Of a DNA stretch of 64,000 nucleotides, positions 33,208 through 40,680 are shown piece after piece (the first letter of the stretch is position 1; the number at the start of each line of letters is the position of its first letter). The translations under genes and the position numbers were made by a program. The DNA is from Protula sp. h YS-2021 (Eukaryota; Annelida; Polychaeta; Sabellida; Serpulidae). The notes under the pieces are model-generated. The model made no database searches and had not been told where the DNA came from. It was given only the letters and a program-made list of their open reading frames with translations. Location of the stretch: the NCBI GenBank assembly GCA_949752745.1, contig OX457034.1, positions 4,601,105 to 4,665,104 on the forward strand, written 5' to 3'.

Positions 33208-34308
33208 ATGTCGACGTGGAAAGACTACTTAACCAATATTTATTTTAAACCTGGTCAACCCGGGGCATTTGCTGGTCCTTACAAACTATATCACATATTA
33301 AGAAAACATGATCAACCAGTCACTCATTCACAAGTGAAGAAATGGTTACAGGATCAAGATGCCTTCAGTTTACTACAACCTGTAAAATATAGGTTTAAAA
33401 GGCAACGTGTCATTACACGTGGAATTGATGACATGTGGGATATTGATTTAGCTGACATGGGAAACATAGCTTCCTATAATGATGACACCCGTTTTTTATT
33501 AGTTGTCATTGATGTGTTTTCCAAATATTTATGGGTGCAACCAATACCTAATAAATCACATACGAGTGTCATAGAAGCCTTTCAAAAGATTTTTCATGAA
33601 ACACAACGAAGACCACGAACTCTAAGGTCAGACAAAGGAACTGAATTTAAAAACAGATGGGTAAAAGCATTTATGAAGAAGGAGGGAATACATGCCTATA
33701 CGACAAAGAATGAAACCAAAGCCAACTTTGCTGAGAGAGTCATTCGTACTCTAAAGGGAATGATGTATCGATATTTCCTACATAATCAAACGTATCGATA
33801 TATGGACATCCTTCCAGACTTAGTGTATAATTACAACCATAGACCTCATGGCTCCCTCCCTAATAAGTATGCTCCTGCAGATATTCGTAAAGACAACGAA
33901 TCGAAAGTGTGGAAGTATATGTATGTAGACAAATTGAAATTAAAACCAAAGAAGAAAAAACCCTACAAATTTAAAATTGGTGATCAGGTTCGCATTTCTC
34001 ACATGAAATATGTATTTCAACGGGATTATCATATAAAGTGGACGCAAGAAGTGTTCATTATCACACATCGTTGTAAGAAGCAAGGAATACACTTGCATCG
34101 TGTGAAAGACTTTTTGGATGAAGATATTGACGGACATTTTTATGAAGAAGAACTGCAGAAAGTGACAAAAGATATTGAATCAGTCTACAGAATTGAAAAG
34201 GTTTTGAAAACACGAAAAAGACGAGGTGTTAAAGAATTATTTGTGAAGTGGTTAGGTTGGCCAAAGAAGTTTAACAGTTGGGTGAAAGAAACAGATATTC
34301 GAAAATGA
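33208..34308 (+). CDS. Polinton integrase, rve family, with C-terminal chromodomain
   Basis: 366 residues. It joins the linear element to host DNA, making 6-bp duplications. The catalytic core shows the acidic triad D80 (in WDIDLADM), D142 (LRSDKGTEF) and E176 (NFAERVIRTLK), with the usual FSKYLWVQP strand between. After a basic SH3-like segment (KFKIGDQVRIS), residues about 325-364 form a chromodomain (YRIEKVLK, FVKWLGWP, NSWVKETDI), which in related integrases reads histone marks and steers insertion. Its TGA stop overlaps the ATG of the ATPase gene as ATGA (34305-34308). Intact. Confidence 0.96.
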   Translation: MSTWKDYLTNIYFKPGQPGAFAGPYKLYHILRKHDQPVTHSQVKKWLQDQDAFSLLQPVKYRFKRQRVITRGIDDMWDIDLADMGNIASYNDDTRFLLVVIDVFSKYLWVQPIPNKSHTSVIEAFQKIFHETQRRPRTLRSDKGTEFKNRWVKAFMKKEGIHAYTTKNETKANFAERVIRTLKGMMYRYFLHNQTYRYMDILPDLVYNYNHRPHGSLPNKYAPADIRKDNESKVWKYMYVDKLKLKPKKKKPYKFKIGDQVRISHMKYVFQRDYHIKWTQEVFIITHRCKKQGIHLHRVKDFLDEDIDGHFYEEELQKVTKDIESVYRIEKVLKTRKRRGVKELFVKWLGWPKKFNSWVKETDIRK

Positions 34309-34964
34309 AGCATCCATTCACGTGTTTGGTCTCTGGACCTACAGGCAGTGGTAAAACTTCTCTAGTTAGAGAAATTCTAGAACAAAAGTTAATTAAACCC
34401 TCTCCAAAAGTCATTTTATGGCTCTATGCAGCAGATCAGCCTTTGTACAAGGGAATGAAAGGTGTGGAATTTTACCAAGGCATTCCAGATGACATTGAAG
34501 AGCGTTTTAACCCGAAAAAACCAAACTTACTCATCATTGATGACTTAATGACCAAATGTCATAGTGATGAACGCATGACACGTCTATTTAGTGTTGGTAG
34601 CAGTCATCAAAATCTAAGCATTATTTTTATTGTGCATAATTTGTTTCATCATGGTAGAGAAATGCGAAATATTAGTTTGAATACACATTACATCATTCTG
34701 TTTAAAAATCCTAGAGACAGTCAACAAATAAGTACATTAGCGCGACAAATGTATCCTGGAAAATCTCAATTTCTCATAGAAGCCTATAAAGATGCTACGA
34801 GCAAACCTCATGGCTATTTATTCATTGATTTGAAGCCGAAGACAAATGATCAACTACGTATTCGTACAGGCATTTTACCAAAAGATACACATTACGTCTA
34901 TGTTGATAAGGTGGCGTATGAACAAGAACCAAGTCACTTAACCATTCGCAACCAAGATGTCTAA
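34305..34964 (+). CDS. A32/FtsK-HerA-type genome packaging ATPase
   Basis: 219 residues from the ATG in the ATGA overlap with the integrase gene; an earlier in-frame ATG at 34278 is inside integrase and less likely. Walker A GPTGSGKTS at residues 10-18 and Walker B LLIIDDLM at about 77-84, followed by a sensor-like FIVHNLFHHG region. This is the Polinton/virophage/PLV packaging ATPase family, which pumps DNA into preformed capsids. It overlaps the next gene by 8 bases. All catalytic motifs are intact. Confidence 0.93.
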   Translation: MKHPFTCLVSGPTGSGKTSLVREILEQKLIKPSPKVILWLYAADQPLYKGMKGVEFYQGIPDDIEERFNPKKPNLLIIDDLMTKCHSDERMTRLFSVGSSHQNLSIIFIVHNLFHHGREMRNISLNTHYIILFKNPRDSQQISTLARQMYPGKSQFLIEAYKDATSKPHGYLFIDLKPKTNDQLRIRTGILPKDTHYVYVDKVAYEQEPSHLTIRNQDV

Positions 34965-35283
34965 ACGTATTCAAGCGAATCAACCATTTCTTCACTTGCT
35001 CGCACGCAGCGGGCCTAAACGACGTAAATCCTTGCTACAACAAGCTACTAAGGAAGAATTAACTAGCTTGTTTGAAATTTGTTTGAATATATTGCGAGGA
35101 CATTTACCCTTAAGCTCAAAAAGGTATAAGGTATTCAAGCGTGAACGTCATACCCTACGTACACTAGCAGATAAGAAGATATCACTTCGAAGAAAAAAGA
35201 AGTTGGTTAATCAGAAAGGAGGATTCATTGGAGCTATTGCTAAATTTGCATTACCCTTGTTAGCTCAGTTGCTGTTAAAATGA
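34957..35283 (+). CDS. small basic Polinton protein with hydrophobic C-terminus
   Basis: 108 residues, very basic. The N-terminal helix is followed by KRYKVFKRERHTLRTLADK, a run of Arg/Lys (SLRRKKKLVNQKGG) and a C-terminal hydrophobic helix (IGAIAKFALPLLAQLLL). Proteins of this shape recur at this position, between ATPase and capsid genes, in Polintons and adintoviruses. They have been compared with adenovirus core or membrane-lytic proteins; function is not proven. The QKGG before the hydrophobic part could be a protease cleavage site. It overlaps its neighbours by 8 bases (start) and as ATGA (35280-35283, stop). Confidence 0.8.
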   Translation: MSKRIQANQPFLHLLARSGPKRRKSLLQQATKEELTSLFEICLNILRGHLPLSSKRYKVFKRERHTLRTLADKKISLRRKKKLVNQKGGFIGAIAKFALPLLAQLLLK

Positions 35284-35870
35284 AACATACTATGAAAATG
35301 GTCCTCATTCCTGAATATGAATATAAAATGTTGTTAGAAAAGAAGGGAAAAGATGGTGAAATCAAAACGAAAGTGAATAAACTTTTACGTGGGAAACGAA
35401 CTCGTGAAAAGGCAATAGAAATGTCTCAAGTTCTTGGCCGTCATTTACGAACAATTCAGTCGCAACAACAGCGACAAAAGTCTGTTACATCATCCAAAGC
35501 AGAAAAATCAGAAAAGTCCCAACAGTTTCTAAGTCATTTTCAACCTATTTATCATGTAAAACTAACACAACTTCTAGCAGAACTTAAGAAATATGGTACG
35601 AGATGGACAGATAAAAATGAACTTGTTTTAAAAACGGGTACTGTCATTACAAATTCCAACATTATTGATTTGTTGAAAGAAGCATTGGTTGCTACAAGAA
35701 GAAAAGAACAACGAGAACCACCGCATGGTTGGAAGCAGTTTATTGAGGAAATTGTAGATGCTAATATTCCAAAAACTGTTTTTGGTAAAAAGACAACTCG
35801 TGAAGATATTACAAAAGAGATACAACAACGTCAACAAAGGTTGTTTCCAGAAGGATGGGAAACTTTTTAA
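35280..35870 (+). CDS. conserved Polinton protein of unknown function
   Basis: 196 residues, highly charged. It starts MVLIPEYEYKMLLEKK-like after a short leader and has a Gln/Lys-rich, probably coiled-coil first half (about residues 40-85). A C-terminal globular part follows with WTDKNELVL, NIIDLLKEAL and a GWKQFIEEI block ending in ANIPKTVFG. This arrangement is one I recognise as a recurrent Polinton accessory protein, probably virion-associated, but no function is established. The start lies in ATGA with the previous gene; the end overlaps the next gene by 16 bases. Confidence 0.8.
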   Translation: MKHTMKMVLIPEYEYKMLLEKKGKDGEIKTKVNKLLRGKRTREKAIEMSQVLGRHLRTIQSQQQRQKSVTSSKAEKSEKSQQFLSHFQPIYHVKLTQLLAELKKYGTRWTDKNELVLKTGTVITNSNIIDLLKEALVATRRKEQREPPHGWKQFIEEIVDANIPKTVFGKKTTREDITKEIQQRQQRLFPEGWETF

Positions 35871-36064
35871 CATGGATTAAAGAGCTATGGTGTTGTTGTT
35901 GTAAAGAAAATGGAAATAAAAATACTATTCCTGTAAAAATTAGGTGTGTTAGTGCTTGTTGTCAGGGAGAAGTAGTAGATACCAATTTAGATCATGTAGA
36001 TAGCAATTTAGACAATAATGTAGACAGCAATGTAGAAAGTGAGGATGAAGAGTGTCAAACATGA
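35855..36064 (+). CDS. small predicted myristoylated, Cys-clustered protein
   Basis: 69 residues. It begins MGNFLTW, a good N-myristoylation consensus (Gly2, Thr6). WCCCCKE at 12-18 offers adjacent cysteines for palmitoylation, and a second Cys pair is at 35-36. The C-terminal half is acidic with repeated VDSN words. This is the pattern of membrane-anchored adaptors and of small viral envelope-proximal or egress proteins. Role inferred: attachment to a host membrane. The start lies inside the previous gene (16-base overlap). Confidence 0.7.
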   Translation: MGNFLTWIKELWCCCCKENGNKNTIPVKIRCVSACCQGEVVDTNLDHVDSNLDNNVDSNVESEDEECQT

Positions 36065-36071
36065 AGTAATG

Positions 36072-36077
36072 TATATA
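36072..36077 (+). promoter_or_regulatory. candidate TATA box for the capsid operon
   Basis: TATATA in GTATATACAC, 42-47 bases upstream of the ATG at 36119, in the only gap longer than a few bases (54 bp) within 33208-39046. It could start a separate late transcript for minor capsid, pVI-like, major capsid and protease. Confidence 0.45.
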
Positions 36078-36118
36078 CACATCTAGTCTATCTACATCAC
36101 ATAAACGATTTAGCTGCC

Positions 36119-36883
36119 ATGGAGTCAACAAGTTTTTACATTACTTTACCCAGCAATGCTAGTATGAACTATTATCCCAACAACAAGACTTCAAATTATC
36201 AAATTCGTATGCCTCGAACCATCTATCTGAACGGAAAATATGAAGTGGCATTAGCTGAAATTCAATATCCACATACATGGACAACCATGAGACATGGAAT
36301 GGACTATTCTATTCAGTATCGACAACAACCACTGAATGATGTTGTTCTTGGCACAATCAATATTCCTTATGGTTACTACAGATCCATACAAGAAATATGT
36401 CATGCAGTCAATGAAGAAGCAACTAATTCTATGAAAGATGACCTTAAAGAAGGTATTCGGATAAAGTATGATAAAATTAGACGACGCGTTTTTCTATATC
36501 TAAAATATGGCTTTGAAGTGTCATTCTCCACTGGATTAGCTGAGATTTTAGGATTTATCCCAAATCAATGGTATACTGAAACGTGTACAGCTGAATATAA
36601 AGCTGATGTGAAACAGGGGTTTTATACACTTTATGTGTACTGTAGTATTTGCGAGCCACAAGTTGTTGGTGATTATTATGTTCCTTTGCTACGTTCTGTT
36701 GCAATACAAGGACATGATGGAGACATTATCATGAAAACTTATGGAGAACCTCATTATGTTCCTGTAAACACATCCAAATTTGATGTGATAGAAATGAATA
36801 TTAAGGATGACACAGACCATAATGTTCCATTTCAAACTGGGAAGGTGATCTGTAAACTTCATTTTCGACCAAAAGCATTATGA
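36119..36883 (+). CDS. minor capsid (penton) protein, single jelly-roll type
   Basis: 254 residues, start GCCATGG. The opening SFYITLPSNASMNYYPNN with NYQIRMPRTIYL and YEVALAEIQYPHTW is characteristic of the Polinton penton/minor capsid family, whose single jelly-roll forms pentamers at capsid vertices. Beta-rich throughout; a PFQTG motif lies near the C-terminus. The immediate neighbour of the pVI-like and major capsid genes, sharing ATGA (36880-36883) with the next. Length and position agree with the family. Confidence 0.93.
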   Translation: MESTSFYITLPSNASMNYYPNNKTSNYQIRMPRTIYLNGKYEVALAEIQYPHTWTTMRHGMDYSIQYRQQPLNDVVLGTINIPYGYYRSIQEICHAVNEEATNSMKDDLKEGIRIKYDKIRRRVFLYLKYGFEVSFSTGLAEILGFIPNQWYTETCTAEYKADVKQGFYTLYVYCSICEPQVVGDYYVPLLRSVAIQGHDGDIIMKTYGEPHYVPVNTSKFDVIEMNIKDDTDHNVPFQTGKVICKLHFRPKAL

Positions 36884-37236
36884 AAGCATACACACACAAT
36901 CCATCTATTTATCGCAACCATTTTCTTCGTCAAGTGGGTGGAGAATTACCAGGATTTAAAGGAGCGCGAATACAATATGGAGATGGTATTGGTTCAATAC
37001 TGGGATCATTGGCTCGAAAAGCTATTCCACTGCTTAAGGCAGGGGCTAAAATCGTTGCACCACATCTTAAAAAGGCTGCAAAAGATGTCGCGAAAGATGT
37101 TACAGGTCGAGTAGCACAACGTATGTTTGGTGATGAGTTAGGAGGACAAAAGAGAGCGAAACCAGCAAAACCTGTCAGAAGGCGAAAGGCAGCTAAACGG
37201 ATAACATCAACAAAATATAAGAAAGATATTTTTTAA
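36880..37236 (+). CDS. pVI/pX-like small basic virion protein
   Basis: 118 residues. N-terminal RQVGGELPGFKGARIQYGDG is followed by an amphipathic helix region (GIGSILGSLARKAIPLLKAG, then AKIVAPHLKKAAKDVAKDV). The Arg/Lys-rich C-terminus has KPVRRRKAAKRI. This is the adenovirus pVI/pX-like protein often encoded between penton and major capsid genes in Polintons. By analogy it links capsid interior to DNA or disrupts membranes after protease cleavage; the Gly-Gly sites (QVGG, ELGG) are candidates for cleavage. The start overlaps the previous stop as ATGA. Confidence 0.85.
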   Translation: MKAYTHNPSIYRNHFLRQVGGELPGFKGARIQYGDGIGSILGSLARKAIPLLKAGAKIVAPHLKKAAKDVAKDVTGRVAQRMFGDELGGQKRAKPAKPVRRRKAAKRITSTKYKKDIF

Positions 37237-37238
37237 TC

Positions 37239-38612
37239 ATGTCTTTAATTCATAATCATTCTTGTGAATGTAGTCTTTCTCCATTAGAATGGTTTCACAT
37301 ACCACCAACGCAAACTGCTGTAGAAAAAAGTTATAATGTAGACTATCAACCACTAACTACCATTAGAGAAGGTGCTCCAATAGAATTCTACATTCCTGCG
37401 AGTACAGAAGAATATCTAGATTTAAAGAACAGTAAACTCCATATTGTATGTCGCATTGTAAAGGTTGATGGAGAAGCGTGTGGTGTAGATGATAACGTAT
37501 CCTGTATCAATGATTTGTTTAATGGGTTATGGTCTAATATTGAATTATTTCTAAATGATCGATTGGTATCACATAGTAACAATACTCATGGTTATACCAG
37601 CATCATATCTCATCTCATTCATGACTCGGAAGAAAGTCTCAATTCTGAGCGCTCTATGCGTCTCATCTATAAAGATACTGCCGGGTCAATGAATACTCAT
37701 CAGGTGAAAAGACCTAATCATGAAAGATATGTATCAGGTTTTCATGTAAATATTGAAGGTGGTGATATAGCTGAAACAGGAAATAATGGTTTACATAATC
37801 GCTATTTGTATACACATCTAAGCCGTGAGTTTATGCTTACAGGTGGTTTAAGGGTAGATTTGTTTGAGCAGGATCGTTATCTTCCCAATGGTGTTAGTAT
37901 GAAATTACGCTTGCATAGAAAAAAAGATGAATATGTATTAATGGCTGCAAATAATGGTTTTAAAGTAGAAGTGAGAGAAGCGTTTTTAACCATTCGCAAA
38001 GTGAGGGTTAGTCCAGGTATTCCGTTGGGACATGCAGATGCATTGATGAAAAGTCCTGCTAAGTTTATTGTTACTAGAAAAGAATGTAAAGTTTTAGCTA
38101 TTCCAACTGGATTTCAATCTTTTGTGAAAGATAGCATCTTTTTAGGTCAATTACCAAAACGTATTGTCATTGGAATGGTTCATTATGAATCCTTTGCTGG
38201 AACAGTATTGAGAAATCCATACAATTTTGAACATTTCAATCTTAACTTTATGCAGCTTTACTCTGATGGTGAACCAGTCCTATCAAAACCTCTCAAGCTT
38301 GATATAAATCAAGGCAAATATCTTGATGCTTTTGAAACACTTTACAAATCTTTTGATAGACTGGATGGTGAGAAAAGTTCCATTATAAAACGGGAAGATT
38401 GGCTTAGAGGTTATTCTTTGTTTTCTTTTGACTTAACACCTGATTATGATGGTGCGGATCATTATGCCCTTATCAAACATGGGAATTTGAGACTAGAAAT
38501 GAATTTTGCTGGTGCCTTGCAAAATACAGTCAATGTTATAGTGTATGCTGAATTTGATAACATTGTTGAAATAAGTGCAAATCGTAGCATTCAATTCGAC
38601 TACCAGTCATGA
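37239..38612 (+). CDS. major capsid protein, double jelly-roll
   Basis: 457 residues, starting 2 bases after the previous stop. Beta-rich, with family blocks REGAPIEFYIPASTEEYLDL near the start, NGLWSNIELFLNDRLVS, NGVSMKLRLHRKKDEYVLM and a late GNLRLEMNFAGAL region. The order and length fit the Polinton/adintovirus double-jelly-roll major capsid protein, which forms pseudo-hexameric trimers. No breaks. The last codon overlaps the protease start as ATGA (38609-38612). Confidence 0.93.
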   Translation: MSLIHNHSCECSLSPLEWFHIPPTQTAVEKSYNVDYQPLTTIREGAPIEFYIPASTEEYLDLKNSKLHIVCRIVKVDGEACGVDDNVSCINDLFNGLWSNIELFLNDRLVSHSNNTHGYTSIISHLIHDSEESLNSERSMRLIYKDTAGSMNTHQVKRPNHERYVSGFHVNIEGGDIAETGNNGLHNRYLYTHLSREFMLTGGLRVDLFEQDRYLPNGVSMKLRLHRKKDEYVLMAANNGFKVEVREAFLTIRKVRVSPGIPLGHADALMKSPAKFIVTRKECKVLAIPTGFQSFVKDSIFLGQLPKRIVIGMVHYESFAGTVLRNPYNFEHFNLNFMQLYSDGEPVLSKPLKLDINQGKYLDAFETLYKSFDRLDGEKSSIIKREDWLRGYSLFSFDLTPDYDGADHYALIKHGNLRLEMNFAGALQNTVNVIVYAEFDNIVEISANRSIQFDYQS

Positions 38613-39046
38613 ACACGAAGCAGATAGAAGCCATCCTATCTCATGATGCCACGACAAAAGACTTGTTCCAAGGTGTGTTTGCCATGGACCAGTTACCATC
38701 TTTACAACGCGGTGCCTATGTCATCAACACAGACGATCATGATGAGCCAGGAGAGCATTGGGTGGCAGTATATTATGACGAAGACCCTGCAGAATATTTT
38801 GACTCTTATGGACTTTTACCTATAGACAGTCGTTTGAATAAGTTTTTAAAGTTTAATTTCATTTATAATTCAGTTCCATTACAAACACCAATATCCTCTA
38901 CATGTGGATTTTATTGTGTGTATTATATAATTCAAAGAGCTCGAGGACATAGTCCTTTTGAAATCATTGATGTATTAAGAAGAAGTGATGGTGATTTTGT
39001 TGTAAAGGATTTTGTATATAGACATTATAAACCATTATTTTATTGA
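38609..39046 (+). CDS. adenain-like maturation cysteine protease
   Basis: 145 residues of the adenovirus-protease/Ulp1 family. The catalytic set is visible: H50 (GEHWVAVYY), D65 (EYFDSYG), Q92 (LQTP) and C99 (SSTCGFYCVYY). It cleaves capsid and core precursors after Gly-Gly-type sites in related viruses. Last gene of the plus-strand unit, followed by AATAAA at 39113. All catalytic residues are present, so probably active. Confidence 0.95.
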   Translation: MNTKQIEAILSHDATTKDLFQGVFAMDQLPSLQRGAYVINTDDHDEPGEHWVAVYYDEDPAEYFDSYGLLPIDSRLNKFLKFNFIYNSVPLQTPISSTCGFYCVYYIIQRARGHSPFEIIDVLRRSDGDFVVKDFVYRHYKPLFY

Positions 39047-39112
39047 TGTTGTATTAGTTAAGTTGTATTAGTTAAGTTGTTGGTAATTGTGAATTGTATT
39101 ATGAATATTGTA

Positions 39113-39151
39113 AATAAACAAGACAGTTTTATACAACATTCTTTGTTTATT
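39113..39151. promoter_or_regulatory. convergent poly(A) signals of the Polinton
   Basis: AATAAA on the plus strand at 39113-39118, 67 bases after the protease stop; AATAAA on the minus strand at 39146-39151, 48 bases beyond the stop of the 39199 gene. The two transcription units meet in a gap of only 152 bases, so their 3' ends likely overlap. Confidence 0.65.
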
Positions 39152-39198
39152 GTGTTATACATTATTTACATTTTAACAATTATTTTACATTGAATTTT

Positions 39199-39579
39199 TT
39201 ATTTTACAAATACATTCAATACATCGATAAACACATGCCATTCATACCAATCTAAATTAATATATGTATCATAGACATTACATCCACGTTTGTAAATGCT
39301 ATGAAAACTAGCATAACACTGTCCATTACCAAACTTTATTATTTTAACATCTTTGTGTTCAGACAGTTTCAGTTCAACTCCATGATCATTCATGTCAATG
39401 TCCATCACCATAACACACATGGGATGCGTCAGTTCAATGGACTTGGTGCCTCGCATGAGTTGCACTCCTTCCTCTTTGAATTCAAGCGTTAGGTTCTTTC
39501 CAATCCAATGCTTGTAACAGAGCGTGCCATTCCACTGTGTTGAGGGTGATGTAGTCGTAGCATTTTGTAAGCTCATCAT
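39199..39579 (-). CDS. PC4-like Polinton protein, member 3
   Basis: 126 residues from the first ATG (complement at 39579); the frame is open further upstream into the neighbouring gene. The beta-rich segment from GKNLTLEFKEEGVQLMRGTK to VYDTYINLDWYEWHVFIDVL aligns by pattern with the 39482, 39879 and 31823 proteins: L-x-L-S-E, a variable strand, then Y-D-x-Y-I-x-L-x-x-x-E-W-H. It probably binds single-stranded nucleic acid like PC4 (inference). It overlaps the 39482 gene by 98 bases, long for neighbouring real genes, so its true start may be lower. Confidence 0.65.
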   Translation of the reverse strand: MMSLQNATTTSPSTQWNGTLCYKHWIGKNLTLEFKEEGVQLMRGTKSIELTHPMCVMVMDIDMNDHGVELKLSEHKDVKIIKFGNGQCYASFHSIYKRGCNVYDTYINLDWYEWHVFIDVLNVFVK

Positions 39580-39823
39580 ATTGGCGAAATCGTACAAACA
39601 CGTCTAAATAGTTCTCAGTGACACGCACTTCTAAATCCTCTGAGAGTTTCAGGAGAAAGCCAGGTATCCTCAGCTTCTCTAGATGGTCTTTCAACACAGA
39701 TTGTTCGTCAGTTGATAGAATGATATACTTTCCAAAATGTTTTAGCACGATGTCATCATATTCGTTTCTCAGATATGAGAATCCATGTGAAATAGGTTCA
39801 TATTCCGATAAAAAGTCTTCCAT
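39482..39823 (-). CDS. PC4-like Polinton protein, member 2
   Basis: 113 residues from the ATG complement at 39823. The acidic N-terminus (MEDFLSEYEP) is followed by KYIILSTDEQ, FLLKLSEDLEVRV, VRFRQYDELTKCYDYITL and NTVEWHALLQALD. The terminal motif matches the neighbouring proteins, suggesting tandem duplication within the element. Between 39823 and 39879 there is a 55-base gap that may hold a promoter. Function inferred as for PC4. Confidence 0.7.
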   Translation of the reverse strand: MEDFLSEYEPISHGFSYLRNEYDDIVLKHFGKYIILSTDEQSVLKDHLEKLRIPGFLLKLSEDLEVRVTENYLDVFVRFRQYDELTKCYDYITLNTVEWHALLQALDWKEPNA

Positions 39824-39878
39824 CTCGTTCAACAGTCAGATGAACTATGAGCTGTCTCCTTGTCTGCAAAGACGTTTT

Positions 39879-40619
39879 TTATGCTCGCAAGATGGCGAAG
39901 AGTGGATGTTGTATCACTTCTAGGAATCGTAAGACTGCGTGCCAGTTCTTGATATCAAAGATGATCAAATCTGTATATGGTGTATCTGGTACAACTCCCT
40001 TATAATCCTCTGGATAATCCTGTAAAAGATTTCTACAGATTTCTACACGTATGTTAGAATCATATTCAGCCACCGTCACTTCCACTTTATTTTCAAGTCT
40101 ACGTTTAAACCCATGTTCAAGTGGTATGTTTTTAAAGTCTTTCCATACTTCAGGTTTAAACCGATGATAACTTGTCTGAGAATCTAGTATCACTTCATTC
40201 CTATCATTTACAGTAAGGTAAGCACCACCGTTCAGCATGAGTGCATTCATGTTTTTACCTTGTAATGAGCCGTCTTCTTGTCTGCGAAGCCTTTTATCCA
40301 CTTCTTTCACTTGCTTCTTCAGCATTTTCCATTCAGGTATTGTCAGCAAGATACCCTTTTTCGTAGGACGGTTTTTTCCAGTCCCCTCATCTCTCAGGTA
40401 CTTGCGAATGTTTACCACTCCTTCATTGCTTTGTTTCATAATCTTGATATACTTTCCATTTCCTAGAGAAAGCATTCCATCCCACGACTGTGGTGTTGGT
40501 GCTGTCTCCACTTTCAATTTCTTGATGGTAGTGGTAGGATTTTTCACTTTTAAGTCTTTAACTGCATCTGCAAGAGTATCCATATCAGTTGTAGATCTCT
40601 TACGACTTTCACGTTCCAT
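39879..40619 (-). CDS. PC4/p15 coactivator-like protein with extra PC4-like C-terminal domain
   Basis: 246 residues, ATG in context AACATGG. The basic N-terminal tail includes KKLKV. Residues about 46-110 are a clear PC4 domain: WDGMLSLGNGKYIKIMKQ, VVNIRKYL, RPTKKGILLTIPEWKMLKKQ. PC4 binds single-stranded and melted promoter DNA as a dimer and assists transcription and replication. The C-terminal half (about 125-245) shows a second, diverged PC4-like pattern ending DLIIFDIKNWHAVLRFLE. It sits directly downstream of polymerase B and has its own TATA box overlapping the polymerase stop. Close relative of 27371-27652. Confidence 0.85.
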   Translation of the reverse strand: MERESRKRSTTDMDTLADAVKDLKVKNPTTTIKKLKVETAPTPQSWDGMLSLGNGKYIKIMKQSNEGVVNIRKYLRDEGTGKNRPTKKGILLTIPEWKMLKKQVKEVDKRLRRQEDGSLQGKNMNALMLNGGAYLTVNDRNEVILDSQTSYHRFKPEVWKDFKNIPLEHGFKRRLENKVEVTVAEYDSNIRVEICRNLLQDYPEDYKGVVPDTPYTDLIIFDIKNWHAVLRFLEVIQHPLFAILRA

Positions 40620-40673
40620 GTTAACACTTCAATGTTCACACCTCAAATAACTCTTCCGTTGGAGGACCTCCCC

Positions 40674-40680
40674 CTTTATA
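40674..40680 (-). promoter_or_regulatory. TATA box overlapping the polymerase B stop codon
   Basis: TATAAAG on the minus strand at 40680-40674, followed by a G-rich GGGGAGG. The TAA stop codon of polymerase B (40678-40676) is part of the box. It lies about 55-60 bases upstream of the 40619 ATG, the same spacing as the polymerase's own TATA box. Confidence 0.6.

Noticed and set aside
34278..34304. Upstream in-frame ATG for the packaging ATPase
   Set aside because: It lies inside integrase; the ATG in the ATGA overlap fits the repeated junction pattern and places Walker A at the usual distance from the N-terminus.
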